From Siphonodentalium dalli (taxonomy: Eukaryota > Mollusca > Scaphopoda > Gadilida > Siphonodentaliidae), in the NCBI GenBank assembly GCA_032622095.1, contig CP136062.1, positions 142,062,351 through 142,126,350 of the forward strand: a stretch of 64,000 nucleotides of DNA, written 5' to 3'. Shown here one piece after another: positions 24,906 to 36,689 of this stretch; the first letter of the stretch is position 1; each line of letters begins with the position of its first letter. The notes under the pieces are model-generated. The model worked only from the letters and a program-made list of their open reading frames with translations. It searched no databases and had not been told where the DNA came from. The position numbers and the translations under genes are program-made.

Positions 24906-25463
24906 AAAAGGAAGCCCTGAACGGTAAACTATTTGACGTGCGTTGTCAATGGCACCGTGATCCGTTCAAAATGTGTTCATCCATCATGCTGGTGAATCCA
25001 AACTGAAGTTACCAACTCTCGGTCAACATGAATGCGGGTTTTTAGCGACAAATGTTCGCTTCCATTACAATCATAATTACATGAAATGCAGAACTAACAC
25101 ATTGACATTAAGGACGCCAAACGTCATTTTCTTGCGTTCCAGTAAATGATTAACAGAGGATCATGTTTGGTCGTTATCTAAAGATGCCCAATCCGATTCG
25201 TTACCCAGTAAACAGCAATCCCGTAGGCCAATTTTCAACTAACACGGGAAATAAATACTGAATATTGCTTCTAATCGGTAACAATACGCGTCACGAAATC
25301 CCCTTGATCGCCGCGAACTAATACAATACAATTGAGCTTGAATGGTGCTTAAATCTCCTTCATGTGAACACTGGAGTCAAATTATTTTTATGAAACTTGT
25401 TTTGGGGGCAATCTTCTATCCCCCAAAAACACACAAAAATACCAGCAGTGACATGAGCCAGCC

Positions 25464-25703
25464 GCGAGATCATAATATAGTGCATGTGCCATGGCATGGT
25501 TTATAGCAAGTGAGACTCACCAACCAAGGTGTCTGAGGTCGTGCCTCGCGTTTGTCAATAAGCACTAATATTATCTGTTCGGGGCGAGATCATAATAGAG
25601 TGCATGTGCCATGGCATGGTTTATAGTAAGTGAGACTCACCAACCAAGGTGTCTGAGGTCGTGCCTCGCGTTTGTCAATAAGCACTAATATTATCTGTTC
25701 GGG
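25464..25703. repeat. Recent 120-bp tandem duplication
   Basis: Two adjacent 120-bp copies (25,464-25,583 and 25,584-25,703) differ at only two or three positions (ATATAG/ATAGAG, TAGCAAG/TAGTAAG). The unit is not 5S rRNA, despite its length, and matches nothing else here. Confidence 0.95.
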
Positions 25704-25739
25704 GCGATTGGATAATGTCGATTATCATACGTGTCGTTA

Positions 25740-25978
25740 TCCATTGCTTTATTAAATACTCAGTGACGAGTAGTTCTCACAGGAGATGTTCAGATAATAA
25801 GTTCATGTGTCCTTTGTTGAACTTATTATCTGAACATTTCCCACCAAATAATATAAAATTAGAAATCATTCTGCACGTGTATACTATTTTCGTCTGTCTG
25901 CTGTATGTGTTTATTACCCTTGCAAATTAATACTAGATCATTCCAATGTATACTTTTTTAACTGGGTGGGATAAACCA
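25740..25978 (+). repeat. Dispersed repeat family A copy with intact hairpin
   Basis: Carries CAGTGACGAGTAGTTCTC, then a perfect 20-bp-arm hairpin at 25,786-25,837 (arms start ATGTTCAGATAATAAG), then AAATCATTCTGCACGTGTAT and CGTCTGTCTGCTG. It ends at the inverted-repeat element that follows. Confidence 0.75.
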
Positions 25979-26554
25979 TTAAAGGGGTACTGTACGCCAT
26001 TTTCAATAAATTCCCGGTGATAGCAACGATCTAATATCGATATTATATAGAAAACTATATAAGTAATTTGAGTCGAAGATGTATTCTGTAAACGTTCAGG
26101 TTAATATATCTAGGTTATCTTAAAATCAAAGTTAATAATTTTATATAATTTTAATTCATGGCTGGAGTCATAAATTAAATTACGAATTTCCGTGTACAAG
26201 ACGTAATCTAAATAATTCACGGAGAGTGGATTGGGCAAAGCGTGGCACACATGATCGTGTAAAAACTTATGTTGATACTCAATTATGTAAACTCAAGCCA
26301 CTCACTGACTAGTGACTCTACAATGACTTAATGAGTATGCATATAATATAACATTTATTTGATACATTTGCTTGAAAACTGTCCAAACATTGCTCGACAA
26401 CGACAATTGTATTTTCGCATTCCGGATAATCAGCCATTACATTACATTACTTCGTACTCAACATACTTTCAAATAATGGAAATCTGATTACCTTATTTTA
26501 AAACTCAGAGACTATAGAAACCAACAACAACATTTGGGTACAGTATCCCTTTAA
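25979..26554. mobile_element. 576-bp inverted-repeat element
   Basis: Termini read TTAAAGGGGTACTGTAC on the left and GTACAGTATCCCTTTAA on the right, one mismatch apart after reversal. The interior is AT-rich with no open frame and contains a small ATTACATTACATTACTT repeat. It looks like a MITE. TA or TTAA at the ends may be part of the terminus or the target. Confidence 0.65.
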
Positions 26555-26680
26555 GCACAGAAAGGGTTAAACCACGATGAGCGAGGACCGCAGATACCGT
26601 GGCCGCTATACCTCTATGAAATAAACCCGCGGGTTTCACCCTTCCATGATTGGAGCTTCTGAAATGAGAAAACCATCTGT

Positions 26681-26832
26681 CAATGCATTCTCTTATATAT
26701 GCGAGTCTCACATGGGGAGCATCGCATATATAAAAGAATGTATTAGCTTAACAACATTTACCATGACCTTGTAAGCCAATGCATTCTCTTACATATGCGA
26801 GGCTCCATATATGGGGAGACTCGCATATATAA
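26681..26832. repeat. Two successive hairpins with the same stem
   Basis: CAATGCATTCTCTTATATAT with TATATAAAAGAATGTATT forms one hairpin (26,681-26,743); a second, CAATGCATTCTCTTACATAT with its partner near 26,832, follows after about 35 bp. Both stems use ATATGCGAG..CTCGCATAT-type sequence. Confidence 0.7.
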
Positions 26833-26839
26833 GATATAT

Positions 26840-28080
26840 CATGCACTGGCACTGGGTCTTTAATGCTGCACAGAGCAGCCCCCGTTATGATATGCTTAAG
26901 ACTGGATCCAATCTTACGAATATGACGGGTGTGTCACGCATACTGTATTCGACTTATCCAATCAACTTGCACATATTCATGAACAGTACAATGCGTTATA
27001 ATTTTTTGAAAATAACTAAAAGATAACTGGTTTCTGGTTGCAGGTGCTTCTGTGCGAAAACAGGGGGCAATCTCATTCTCTTAATTTATTACTACAACAC
27101 CCGCTGTTAAATAAATTCGAAATGAAGAGTCGTATCAGCTCAGTATACACGAAGCCTCTCGTGATTCGTAATCTCATCAGCTCTCAATATGCATGGTAAC
27201 TATAATGTGCTAAATAGTAAAATAGGAAAGTGTCATCGCCTATAACTGCTCCGCCATTTGACTTTCCCATGGCGTGCGCTAACCTATTTTCTATGCATAT
27301 CTTCCGTGATTTATTAGTTGAGTTCGTTTTGCCTGGAGTGACATGCATCTGGGGAATTTGAGGAAATAATTTTGTCCAAATCACCGATAATTAGCAAATA
27401 ATATATCGCAATTTCGTTGGATGCGAACGTGCAAATTCCTCCAGATAACCACCACCAGCGCGCGGAATCTTCATCTCGATATCTTTAAGGCATGCCGCGC
27501 GATTCGTTGAATTAAAACTCACTGGAGGCGATGAGTGCTTGCACACTGTGTGCGATGCCGGCGACATCGCAGAAAACGCAGGAAACGGAGAAAACGCAGA
27601 AAGTTTCATCGATGTCCTAATCCGGCGGTGTTGTTCCGTGCACTTTTGTCTGCGTTTGTTCGGTAAATTCCGTCGTTTGCAATGACGGTATAGAATGGAG
27701 ACACTGGAACGACTGAAATTTTAGGTCAAGGTCAGTTTTGGACTGTGGTTGTGCATCGCTTCACCGTGCAGTTATTTTAAACAAAAATACGCGAATAACA
27801 AAAGAACCATGAATTCAACGGAACATTCGAATATGAGCAGAACACGCCGTGTGAAAGGGCCTTAAGGAACTGCAGCCTCGCCAATGAGCTAGCTATACAC
27901 GGTGCAGGTACATGTAACTAACTACATGTACCTGGGGACATGACTGGTAGTGAAGCCTGTATGAAATGTTGCATGGCAGGTTTGATAATGTAATTATTCT
28001 TTGGAAAGCTGTGAAAGTTCACAAAAAGTGAGAATGTGAAACATTTTTTTCGCATTCAGTTCATGCCAACTCCGTGGCGA
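26840..28080. other. Spacer without recognised gene
   Basis: No supported gene. Contains a perfect 12-bp-arm palindrome at 27,905-27,934 (CAGGTACATGTA, spacer ACTAAC). Several 60-72-codon frames have no recognisable domain. Confidence 0.4.
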
Positions 28081-28084
28081 AATT

Positions 28085-28440
28085 CGTATTCTCCACTTTA
28101 AACCTCCGAGTTTAAACCTGGCTTAAACCTACATTGACGGTCCAGCCAAATCCGGGGGCGTTTGTGGTCGTTCAGTGGCTAGCTGGTTCGACGCGAACCA
28201 CAACAAGGCCGGCACAGAATGGTTATTGTATGGTGTGCCCTGCATTAACAATTAACATTAAGTACGATTATTTAGCAGGACGACGTAGAGACAATAGAGA
28301 TATATACCGCAAAACCATGGTTCTGGTTGGACCCAGTTTAAACCAAAGATGACGAAATCGCCACTTACACCTGCGGTCTCGTGTTTAAACCACCGATGTA
28401 TCTGTCAAAAGGTGGTTTAAACCTAGAGGTTTCCGTAAAC
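28085..28440. mobile_element. Inverted-repeat family C copy (TTTAAAC element)
   Basis: Shares with the elements at 44.6-46.9 and 59.3-59.7 kb the phrases CCTGGCTTAAACCTACATTG, GTCGTTCAGTGGCTAGCTG, CCAGTTTAAACCAAAGATGA, CGGTCTCGTGTTTAAACCAC and GGTTTAAACCTAGAGGTTT. Multiple inverted GTTTAAAC-bearing phrases give it foldback character. No coding capacity. Confidence 0.75.
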
Positions 28441-28759
28441 CGTGTTATTACCTATAATAGCCCAATTTCTCTCGGATAAATACTTTTGCATTATGTACGT
28501 ACAATATTTTGAACATGCTATGATACATTTTTTTATCCGTTTAAAAAAATATCTGTCTTATATAGTCCACACAGGCTAGACGCTGCTTATTTATGGACAT
28601 TATATCGACCATGGTCTGATTTCGGGTTTAAAATAATAGTCAAGTTTACAATGTATTAATACTCCGCGACAAGCGCATTCCTTCACATGTACCAGAACCA
28701 ACCAGAATTACATGTCCGTGTAATATATGACCAAAAACCAAAAACCGTATTGATATTAT

Positions 28760-29180
28760 TATTCAACGTCAACAGTATTGCCAGGAACTAATCCTCTTGA
28801 TCGATTTGGAAAGAGAACTAAGTGTGCGATTTGTGGCAGTTTGTTTCACTTGGCAAAGTTCTGTTCCAGCAGTAGAAAATATTGAAACAAGAACTCGATC
28901 AAGATTTGAATCGGCAAATATAACTTTGTTCAATCAAACTGAAAATGAAATACTTGTGATATAATCACTCGGAACGGTTATTATCGACACAGCATGCCAC
29001 GAACACTGAATCACACTGTCCAATCGGCTCGCGAAATACCAGTGTGAACGTCAGAATACCAGTGCTCCACAGGAGAATATCAATGTTTTTAAGCGATATA
29101 ATGGTATCATAATTAGAACTGGACGGCTAAATAACGACACAAAAGACAATGGAAAGGTATATACGATCAATTTTGCATTT
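28760..29180 (+). pseudogene. Ty1/copia gag zinc knuckle and protease remnant
   Basis: In one plus frame the sequence from about 28,790 reads TNPLDRFGKRTKCAICG and continues to a perfect C-x2-C-x4-H-x4-C zinc knuckle (cysteines and histidine at about 28,825-28,866), ending in a stop. A frame change then gives ITLFNQTEN, and after a stop VIIDTAC, which matches the Asp-Thr/Ser-Ala/Gly active-site motif of copia proteases. Further stops follow. The order and spacing fit the gag-protease boundary of a copia element. It is decayed and cannot make protein. Confidence 0.7.
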
Positions 29181-30350
29181 ACCCAGTAGAGGCGTCACCT
29201 GGTGATGTTCAGTTCGACTCTGGGCGATCTGGCCTTTGTTTAAAGCAGAAAAATAGGGTGTACAAACTCGTAGGGGGAGGTCAAATTTTGCCCTAATCGG
29301 TATTCTAGTGCGTTTTGATTAATTCCTGAGCATAACTTGCCGAATCTTTTATAAAACTCCGACAGCGGAATCTATCGGTAATACGTGCACATCGAAATCA
29401 CTGGCGTGTATCAGTTGGAAATACACGAAAATAAATCGAAACGAGGTGCGGTGATCACAGAAAATGGCACGGCGAACTACCAGTGCATGCCAACTAGGGC
29501 TACCAGTGCCAAATTTTCTTTATATGGTAAGTTATATCGGGTATATGTCGATAATCGCTTCATACGGGGCATCGGGCACATGAAATGCCTTACCCTTCCC
29601 AAAATAACGACAAAGTTTATCTAGAAGGGTAAATATGTGGATCTATAATAGGAAAGTACGAAACTTCAATTATACGTCGATACTCAAAGCTAGTGTAAAA
29701 TATAGAACAAATTTCATGATGTCCAGGTCAGAATATGGCGTTTTTGTAGAATTGTTCTTAAAACTATTGGGATACGTCGGTTTAAATGCAATTTTCCGAA
29801 CTTGTACAGTAGCTGAATAATTACATTATAAAATGCCAAAATCTGTTTGGCCTAATCGTCACATCAGTGCTATAAGGTCATAAGTCCATTTTGGCGCGAA
29901 ATGAGTATTGGTATCACTGGATTCAGCGCGAAATTTTCTATCGATTGGAACCATTTACATCTGTCCCCAATATTATATTTACATGATGGATGCTATGCAA
30001 ACTAGTTGTATCTCCGTCCTTGTGGTTTCGGTCCGTGCTATATATGTCGTATCCCCTTGTCCAATGAAATCGCTAGGAATTGTCACGTGAATTAAGTTTG
30101 ACTAATGGCGGACGCGGAAATTAAGAACAACAGGTATCGTAAGAAATCACATTCGTTTTTCGATATCTACTATATATTTTGAGACTTCCGTATATATATA
30201 TGTATATGTTTTATAGATTCGAAAACGGCTGGACCGATTTCGCCAACTTCCTATCTAAGGATAAAAACCCACGGACAGTGTCATCGCACCGCTTTTCAGA
30301 AGGTCGGAACACCCATTCTCCCTTCCCCTATCACCGTCCTTGACAGGGAG
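29181..30350. other. Spacer between copia remnants
   Basis: No recognised gene. The phrase CGGCTGGACCGATTTCGCC near 30,230 resembles the 3' ends of common invertebrate repeats, but I could not delimit an element. Confidence 0.35.
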
Positions 30351-30359
30351 TGGTTAACG

Positions 30360-30530
30360 CAATAACGCTCCTTAATTTTCCATATTTGGTTTTGTTAACC
30401 GAATAACGCTCTTTATTGCCTTGGGGTTCGCCTACGGCTGTTTGCGAGCTAATTTTCCATATTTGGTTTTGTTAACCGAATAACGCTCTTTATTGCCTTG
30501 TGTTTTCGCATACGGCTGTTTGCAAGCTTT
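30360..30530. repeat. 77-bp tandem duplication with AATAACGCTC motif
   Basis: TAATTTTCCATATTTGGTTT followed by GTTAACCGAATAACGCTCTT recurs 77 bp later, with flanking CCTACGGCTGTTTGC also duplicated. An inverted, diverged relative (ATAAAGAGCGTTAT, TATGGAAA) lies at 50,510-50,600. Confidence 0.8.
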
Positions 30531-31319
30531 CCGGAAATTATCAATTCTCCGCATTCTGTGACGTGTCGAGTGGTCAGTAATTATCCAGGTGGGGATGTGG
30601 AGTCGAGATTGGTTTGTTAGCTCAATCGCTGTGCTCAACACGGGACGGGGAATACTTCGGGCATCAGCAGCAACGTGAAATGTGTTATGTATGGTCAACT
30701 CAGGACGTGACATTGACCTTCAAACGGGTACCCGCAAATGATATTTCGGGCATCAGCATGCTGTCGGCGTGCCTGTACGGGGTTACCTTGAAAAACAAAA
30801 AATAATGGATCGACCAAATCCATGGGTCGAATCTCGCCAGTGGCGGGCTAATCTGCAAATCGGGTCCAATTTTGCATGCGCCCGTGTGCTTGCCCATATA
30901 CGCTCAGTGTTAATCAATAAATTGTTTGATTATCTGCCTGATTATGAATCCAGGGGATGTTTAGAAAGGAGGTTTTGTGGGCGACTGGAGATAAGACATT
31001 CTTGCACTATAAGCAATGCAAGCTATACTTGGGTCACAACGTCGGACCATGGAGACCGTCAAAAAGTTGAGTCTCTAAAAACAATATAAATTCCTGCATA
31101 TTTAGTGAAAAACTGTGTGATATTATCACTGAAGTGGTTCCCTGTGAAATACCACTCTTCTCAGCAAAGATTCGTTGAACAAAGTTGGAACGATCATCGA
31201 TATCAACAATGATACGGCAATATTTTTGGACAAGAAATTCAATTGCATCTTACCTCCAGTGGATATTACGGTGTAACGAAAGACGAAACCTTTAAAAAAT
31301 GCATACCTGGAACAAAATA
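30531..31319. other. Spacer, unassigned
   Basis: A 106-codon frame at 30,769-31,089 shows no domain. Nothing else recognised. Confidence 0.35.
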
Positions 31320-31880
31320 TTAACTAATTCCCTAAATACCTCACAAATTTACTACCACAAACTGACGGTGAAGCATCTCGTTACCCCATCAGAAACCCTT
31401 TGCGACACATAAACGACTTCACAATACGGCCTACTTCAACTCGAGTTTCACCCCATCCATGATCGCTGAATGGAATATATCATGCAAAACCACTGCCGAC
31501 AACCAAAACAATATGACCCCTCATCAGAACCAACCAACGACGAAATCATAAGTAACATGTATAGAACTTTCTGCAAAAATGAAATGACTATAAAACCCCC
31601 ATCATACTACAACGCGGGTCAGAGGAGACTAAACATATTGCACTGTAGACTCAGAAACAACTACAGTGACCCAAACTTTGATAAATATGAAAATAACATC
31701 TCAGCTCATTCAACGTGTAGATGTGGCAATCCATGTGAAGACGAAAACATTTTTCTTCAGGTGTCCTTTGTTCTAAGAGTACAGATATATCATGTGGGCA
31801 CGGTTGGGGGAACTTAATGTGACCATCGTCTCTGAAAAAGATCTCCTATTTGGCATTCCGCACTGCAGTGAACATTAAAC
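31320..31880 (+). pseudogene. LINE reverse transcriptase 3' end, decayed
   Basis: Plus-strand pieces read SRYPIRNP (about 31,377), NTAYFNSSFTPSMIAEWN (about 31,420-31,475), then in the open frame 31,470-31,817 PPSYYNAGQRRLNILHCRLR, NYSDPNFDKY and TCRCGNPCEDE. A shift near 31,755 leads into RCPLF, a stop, YRYIMWARLG and DLLFGIPHC before the final stop at about 31,876. This is the conserved C-terminal order of the same CR1/Jockey-like group as the 13-kb fragment (SRY.LRN, SF.PS....WN, H.RLR, C.CG, CPLY). Only the last 180 or so residues remain. It lies between copia protease and copia integrase remnants, suggesting insertion there. Confidence 0.8.
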
Positions 31881-32117
31881 ACGCACATTTTCAAGACGTT
31901 TACATTAATTTATTTCCTTGACAGTCCGTTTTTCATAATTTTCATAATTATAATAACAAATTTGTATCCTACTCCCAAAACGCGGGACCATAGCCACACC
32001 AACAGCCACAACAGCAGCCACACGCATTAACAGCAACTTTTTGAACCAATCTCAATATAATACATTTATTAGCAGCTGAATGCCAGAGGAGAGGAGCTCT
32101 GATAAGTTCCGTAACTT

Positions 32118-32723
32118 GTGCTCCGATGCTCTGTGTCCTCACTTCTCTGTATTTTAATAATACTATGTGAAATTTATACTGTTATATTGTGGGTCACAAT
32201 AAAATATGTTCAACATTACGGTGTGCCTATACATCGCCGGAACACTATCCAGCAGCATATTAAAGTGGCAGAAAGCGAAAGTACGTGGAATATACAAACC
32301 CTCATTAAGCTTCACAAACATTTTGGACATGCTCAATTATTTAAATTGAGAAATTTGTTGAAAGATTCTGGAGAAAATGTTACTACTGACATTAAGAAAC
32401 ATTTGGAGGACATTGTTAACAGATGTGACATATGTGCACAATTCAAAAGACCATCTCCGAAACCGGCTGTGGGTTTACCGTTGGCACCTAATTTCAATGA
32501 AATAGTAGCTATGAACTTGCACGAAATCCATATATATATATGCGAATACAGGATAAATCTAAACAATGTAATAATAAGCAGACACAGCCTTACGCTCTAT
32601 CTCACACTCTCTGTAGACATACCAGCTTCCATACATGATTTACACACTATCCAGAATGAGGCTACGTTCACAGACCGGGATAACCTGTCAGGGAAATACG
32701 CGGAAATTGATAAATGTCAATGA
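32118..32723 (+). pseudogene. Ty1/copia integrase zinc-binding domain, truncated
   Basis: The open frame is 201 codons, but only residues about 55-135 are recognisable. They hold the integrase HHCC zinc-binding module: LHKHFGH supplies the histidines, CDICAQFKRP the cysteines, and VGLPLAPNFNEIVAMNL is the conserved stretch leading into the catalytic core. The first 40 residues are hydrophobic and unrelated, so the ATG is not a real start. After residue 140 the frame departs from the family and the D, D-35-E catalytic core is missing. Neighbouring copia pieces on the same strand make this part of a larger dead element. The wording of the motifs resembles copia clades known from molluscs and crustaceans. 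Confidence 0.8.
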
Positions 32724-33115
32724 TTTACTAAATATGGAGTATAAACTACGTGTGTGATTTACAGCCACTGCCATCTACTTTATATTTCGGCAATTCCGAA
32801 GCCTGGAATTTTAGAGACTTTAGGCATACAATGTAAAACAATTTTAAGAGACAACCGTGTAATCGGTATTTGAGTTCAGTATCTAAAATCGTATGTTCTA
32901 ATGCTAAGAGAATATACATTAAAAATCCAATATTTCTCATTCATATGTGCTGACATTAGCTTCTGTTTGACGAATCGTGTGAAAAATTGGCGGGCAAATT
33001 GCCGAGGTGTGTGAACGTAGCCTTAATCCCGTGGGTGAATGTCGGCTGTCATCGGTGGTGAACAAGTTGACATAGTGTCCACAAAAGAGTACAGTAACAG
33101 GTTATTCGCGTATAT

Positions 33116-34330
33116 ATGAACAAGCTAGTAATAATTAATTATGTGCTCTGGTCGGTATTTCTGTGTTCATTCGCGGCAATCCAAGGACTGCGACTGCGCC
33201 TCATCTTGAGTATATTCATGGAGAAAGAGTGGACGCCAAAATCCATGGATATTAAGTCAGGTTTTCTTCAGGGTTGTGAATTATCCAAATATTTTTATAT
33301 CCGCCCATAAAAGGTACACAATAATTCAGGTGTCGTCTGGCATTTAACAAAATGTGTTACAGATACAGCATTAAATTGGTACAAAAAGGTCAAGGATGTC
33401 ATGGTTGGAGGAACGGTTTCCATTATAGATCCAGCAGTATTTTATTTGTGTGTAAACGAATATATACAAGGTATCTTCGGCAGTCATGTTGATGATATTA
33501 TCTGGCCGGATCGTCAAGTTATGAAAATGATGTGATTTCAAATATCAAACGGCAGTTAAATGTTGGACGTGAAGATTCGGAGTCTTTTCAATATATTGGA
33601 TTAAATATTTGAAGTTCAACCGTGGTGCCGTTACATTGGATGAAATTGACTATCATTTCAAAAATGTTTAAAGCAGATGTGCATTTCAAAATAAAGACTC
33701 AAGGAGAAAGATGACAAGTTGTCCAGTAAAGAAAAGGAGTTGATGCGATCCAAGTCAGGTCAACTTCAGTGGGTATCGACACAAACACGACCAGATATTC
33801 TGTTTGAACCAACGATAATGGCAAATTCTTACAACAAAGTTAGATATCATTGAAAACAAGATAATATGCAAAGTGAAATCTGATAGCATTTAGTTGAAGT
33901 ACACACAATGTGAAACGTTATGGTCCTATCAAACTGAAAGGGTATAGCGACGCCTCATTTGGAAACTTGGTGGATGGGGGAAGCCAAGGCGGATTTTTCT
34001 TCATGCTGGAAAATTAAAATAAAGATATAATTCCAATCTCTTGGCAGTCAAAGCGTACTAGGAGACTCGTTCTAAGTAGACTGGCAGCAGAGATATTAGC
34101 AACGTATGAAGCACTTTATTCTGTTATTGCTATTAGCCATCTGTATTTAGAATTATAATTTGGGAAAATTATTGAAATAAAATGTGTTACTGATAACCAT
34201 TCTGTTTGACAAACTGCATTCCAAAAATTTCGTTGGTGAAATGACACGAACACAAGCAACGAAGTCAATAGCACTAGCTGTTTGCAAAATCATTCTTATA
34301 TGACGCGGAAAACATAATATCCCAACATTA
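33116..34330 (+). pseudogene. Ty1/copia reverse transcriptase and RNase H, decayed
   Basis: A run of plus-strand pieces covers RT and RNase H in order. From 33,180: LRLILSIFMEKEW, SMDIKSGFLQG (first catalytic Asp region) and YIRP, ended by a stop at 33,308. Then WHLTKCV, ALNWYKKVKD and FGSHVDDII near 33,485-33,500, the copia-type VDD catalytic motif. After frame changes, KSGQLQWVSTQTRPDI (about 33,755), then RNase H motifs GYSDASFGNLVDGGSQGG, PISWQSKR and LAAEILATYEAL (34,040-34,110), with DNHSV near 34,195. Several stops and shifts separate them. The usual YGL before ALNWY is lost. The tail expected after RNase H is not here but a matching piece is at 40.7 kb. Confidence 0.88.
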
Positions 34331-34587
34331 ATTAATTGGAAACCTCCTATAAAACAGGCACTATTTGGGAGTGCCCACTGCCTGCCGACTTAAGGATAGG
34401 TGAAACCTAAAGTCGGCATGGTATACGACATTAAGTCGTCATACCTGACATATAGCCGTCAGTCTACACGGTTTTAAAACATTATACTAGCAGACGCAAA
34501 TACCAAGAGAACAATTGCTCTTGGACAGTTATTTATCACAATTGGGATTCTCAGAGAAGGAGAGTTTTTTCCACCTAATGCGCATAA

Positions 34588-35124
34588 GATTGTCCACTTA
34601 TAAATGGACAATCGGTACCTAAAATGGTCGTTAACAAATGGACCATCCGACCACGCGTGGCACGCGAGCTTGGGATTGTCCACTAAATCACGACATATAT
34701 ATAGATAATCGTGCATGTTAGCTTCATATTAAATCTGAAGGGTAATAACTCTATAAAGAATGTACATTTACTAAATGACGGAGATTTGTGTGAGAAATTT
34801 GCAACATCACAACAGATCAACTTTTGTGAAATATAAGTCAAATTCTTCCCTTGGGTGGGTGGGCTTGGGCGAGGTTTGGGGTACGCTCTTTAAAAACACT
34901 TCTTCGAATATCTCCGTTATTTCGTCAAAAACACTTCTTCTCATACAAATCACCGTTATTTAGAGTTATTGCCCTTCATATTAAATATGAAGCTAACATG
35001 CAGGATTAGCAAAACATGTCTTCATTTAGTGGACAATCCCAAGCTCGCGTGCCACGCGTGGTTGGATTGTCCATTTCTTAATGACCATTTTAGATACCGA
35101 TTGTCCATTTATAAGTGGACAATC
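34588..35124. mobile_element. 537-bp foldback element with about 160-bp arms
   Basis: Left arm (34,588 to about 34,745) and right arm (about 34,967-35,124) are reverse complements. Ends read GATTGTCCACTTATAAATGG and its near-complement CCATTTATAAGTGGACAATC. Each arm itself starts with a short palindrome and contains CCACGCGTGGCACGCGAGC. The interior of about 220 bp has no gene. Similar peptide frames in the two arms are mirror by-products. Confidence 0.85.
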
Positions 35125-36680
35125 CTTGAAGAATTGCCTGGATTTTTCGCAACCGTCTGTGTGAACGAACCCGTCTGAGTGAGCTCATGGCAGACTATTA
35201 GGAGCATCAACCAGTTCGATAGTCTGCAGAAATAGCAAGGCATCCAACGTTAAAGCAAATATTGTGTCAGTCATGTTGGCCAACCACAATTTTCCACACT
35301 GTCGTCCGATTGGTTCCGATCAGGTTTGTCGCGATTTGTTATTGAATGACACTTACAGCCTGTCTTAAAATCGAATGCCATGTCATACTGCATGGTTCTC
35401 TACATAAATACCGACATGTACATGTAGTACTGTACTGCAGCCTTAATTTGTGTAATAAAGGGAAACGCATGTCACTCAATAACCGAGCTGTGTATATATA
35501 TATATACATGTTCTTCATAGAAAGGAATAAATTCCTTTAAAGTTTGTTGTAAATTGGGACGTACTACGATAGCATGCATGTTGAGTAATTAGTTACTATT
35601 GGCATGCTCTAAAAGTCACAAAGAAAGTTCTATTTTATTATATTTATATTTCACATAACCGATATCTATTATATATAAACGCAAACACACACACAGTATA
35701 TGCACGCACGTGTTGTCCCCGGTATGGGGTCTTGGTGTAATTTGGGAATACTATATGGGTAGTACATGTAGTATATGGTAGAAACCAAGTAACATCAGAC
35801 TGTACACTGGCGTACATTTCATGATACTCACCGAATGAAAATGTACCAAGCACTAAAATTAGTAAGGACATAAAAGTGTACCGCCATGCTTTGTTCATAT
35901 TTACCGGTATATACAGAGCAATTGCCGCATGGTTTTGTTGTTTATTTTGAGGAATAATACCGCGTCAGATGAATTCAGCCCAAATATGTTATCAGTTGTC
36001 GTGTAAAACATTAGGCAGTAGGTTAGCGTTATTTAGTATTTGTGGATGTCCTTTAACATGGGGAAAATAGACTACTGCGCTTGAACGAGCATGTGAATTT
36101 GTCGTTTTTAATGTATAGCAACTTGATAATCAATAACAGAGGCATTCTCTGTCAAATATGGTCGCTGTATTTACGGTATTAATTGCGGAACTTTCTAAAT
36201 TACACTACGCGTAAACGGATACATGCGGTAAATTATAGAAGATGCCGGAATCGGCCTAATCGCCCCAGGGCCAACTCGCCCCAGTCGACGTATGTCAATT
36301 CGGTACCTACTATAACATGTACCCGAAGATGATACCGGCTCGGAATAAAATATGTATACGGGTGTTATATAGCTTTTTGTCCGTTGTTTCTCAATGAATA
36401 TTATTGAAATTTGGTATATATGTCCGGGCTGGGACATGGAATACAACAACGTTTGAATTGTTTTTAAATTTACAAATTTGTTGATTTTATTCATTTTTTT
36501 TTTCGTTCTGAAAACACACTATAAAGTGTATATAATATAATAACGAACACGAGACATACATAATTTATAAACTGTTAACAAAAGATATCAAACTCAATAC
36601 ATGACAAAGATGACTCAGTGAAGTTTATAAAGTGAACATAAAAATATTAAGGTAAGAATCTTTTTAAGCATTACCAAACC
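35125..36680. other. Spacer without recognised gene
   Basis: Mostly AT-rich with TATATA strings near 35,490 and ACACAC near 35,690. No supported gene on either strand. Confidence 0.4.
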
Positions 36681-36689
36681 GTTTAGCAC

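Noticed and set aside
25464-25703. 5S rRNA tandem pair
   Set aside because: The 120-bp period fits, but the sequence lacks the conserved 5S control region and shows no resemblance.
30769-31089. 106-codon frame
   Set aside because: No domain, overlapping frames on both strands, and length expected by chance in this much sequence.
34474-35178. Two frames sharing a peptide with LVDNPKLACHAW
   Set aside because: They lie in the two arms of the foldback element; the shared peptide is a result of the inverted repeat.
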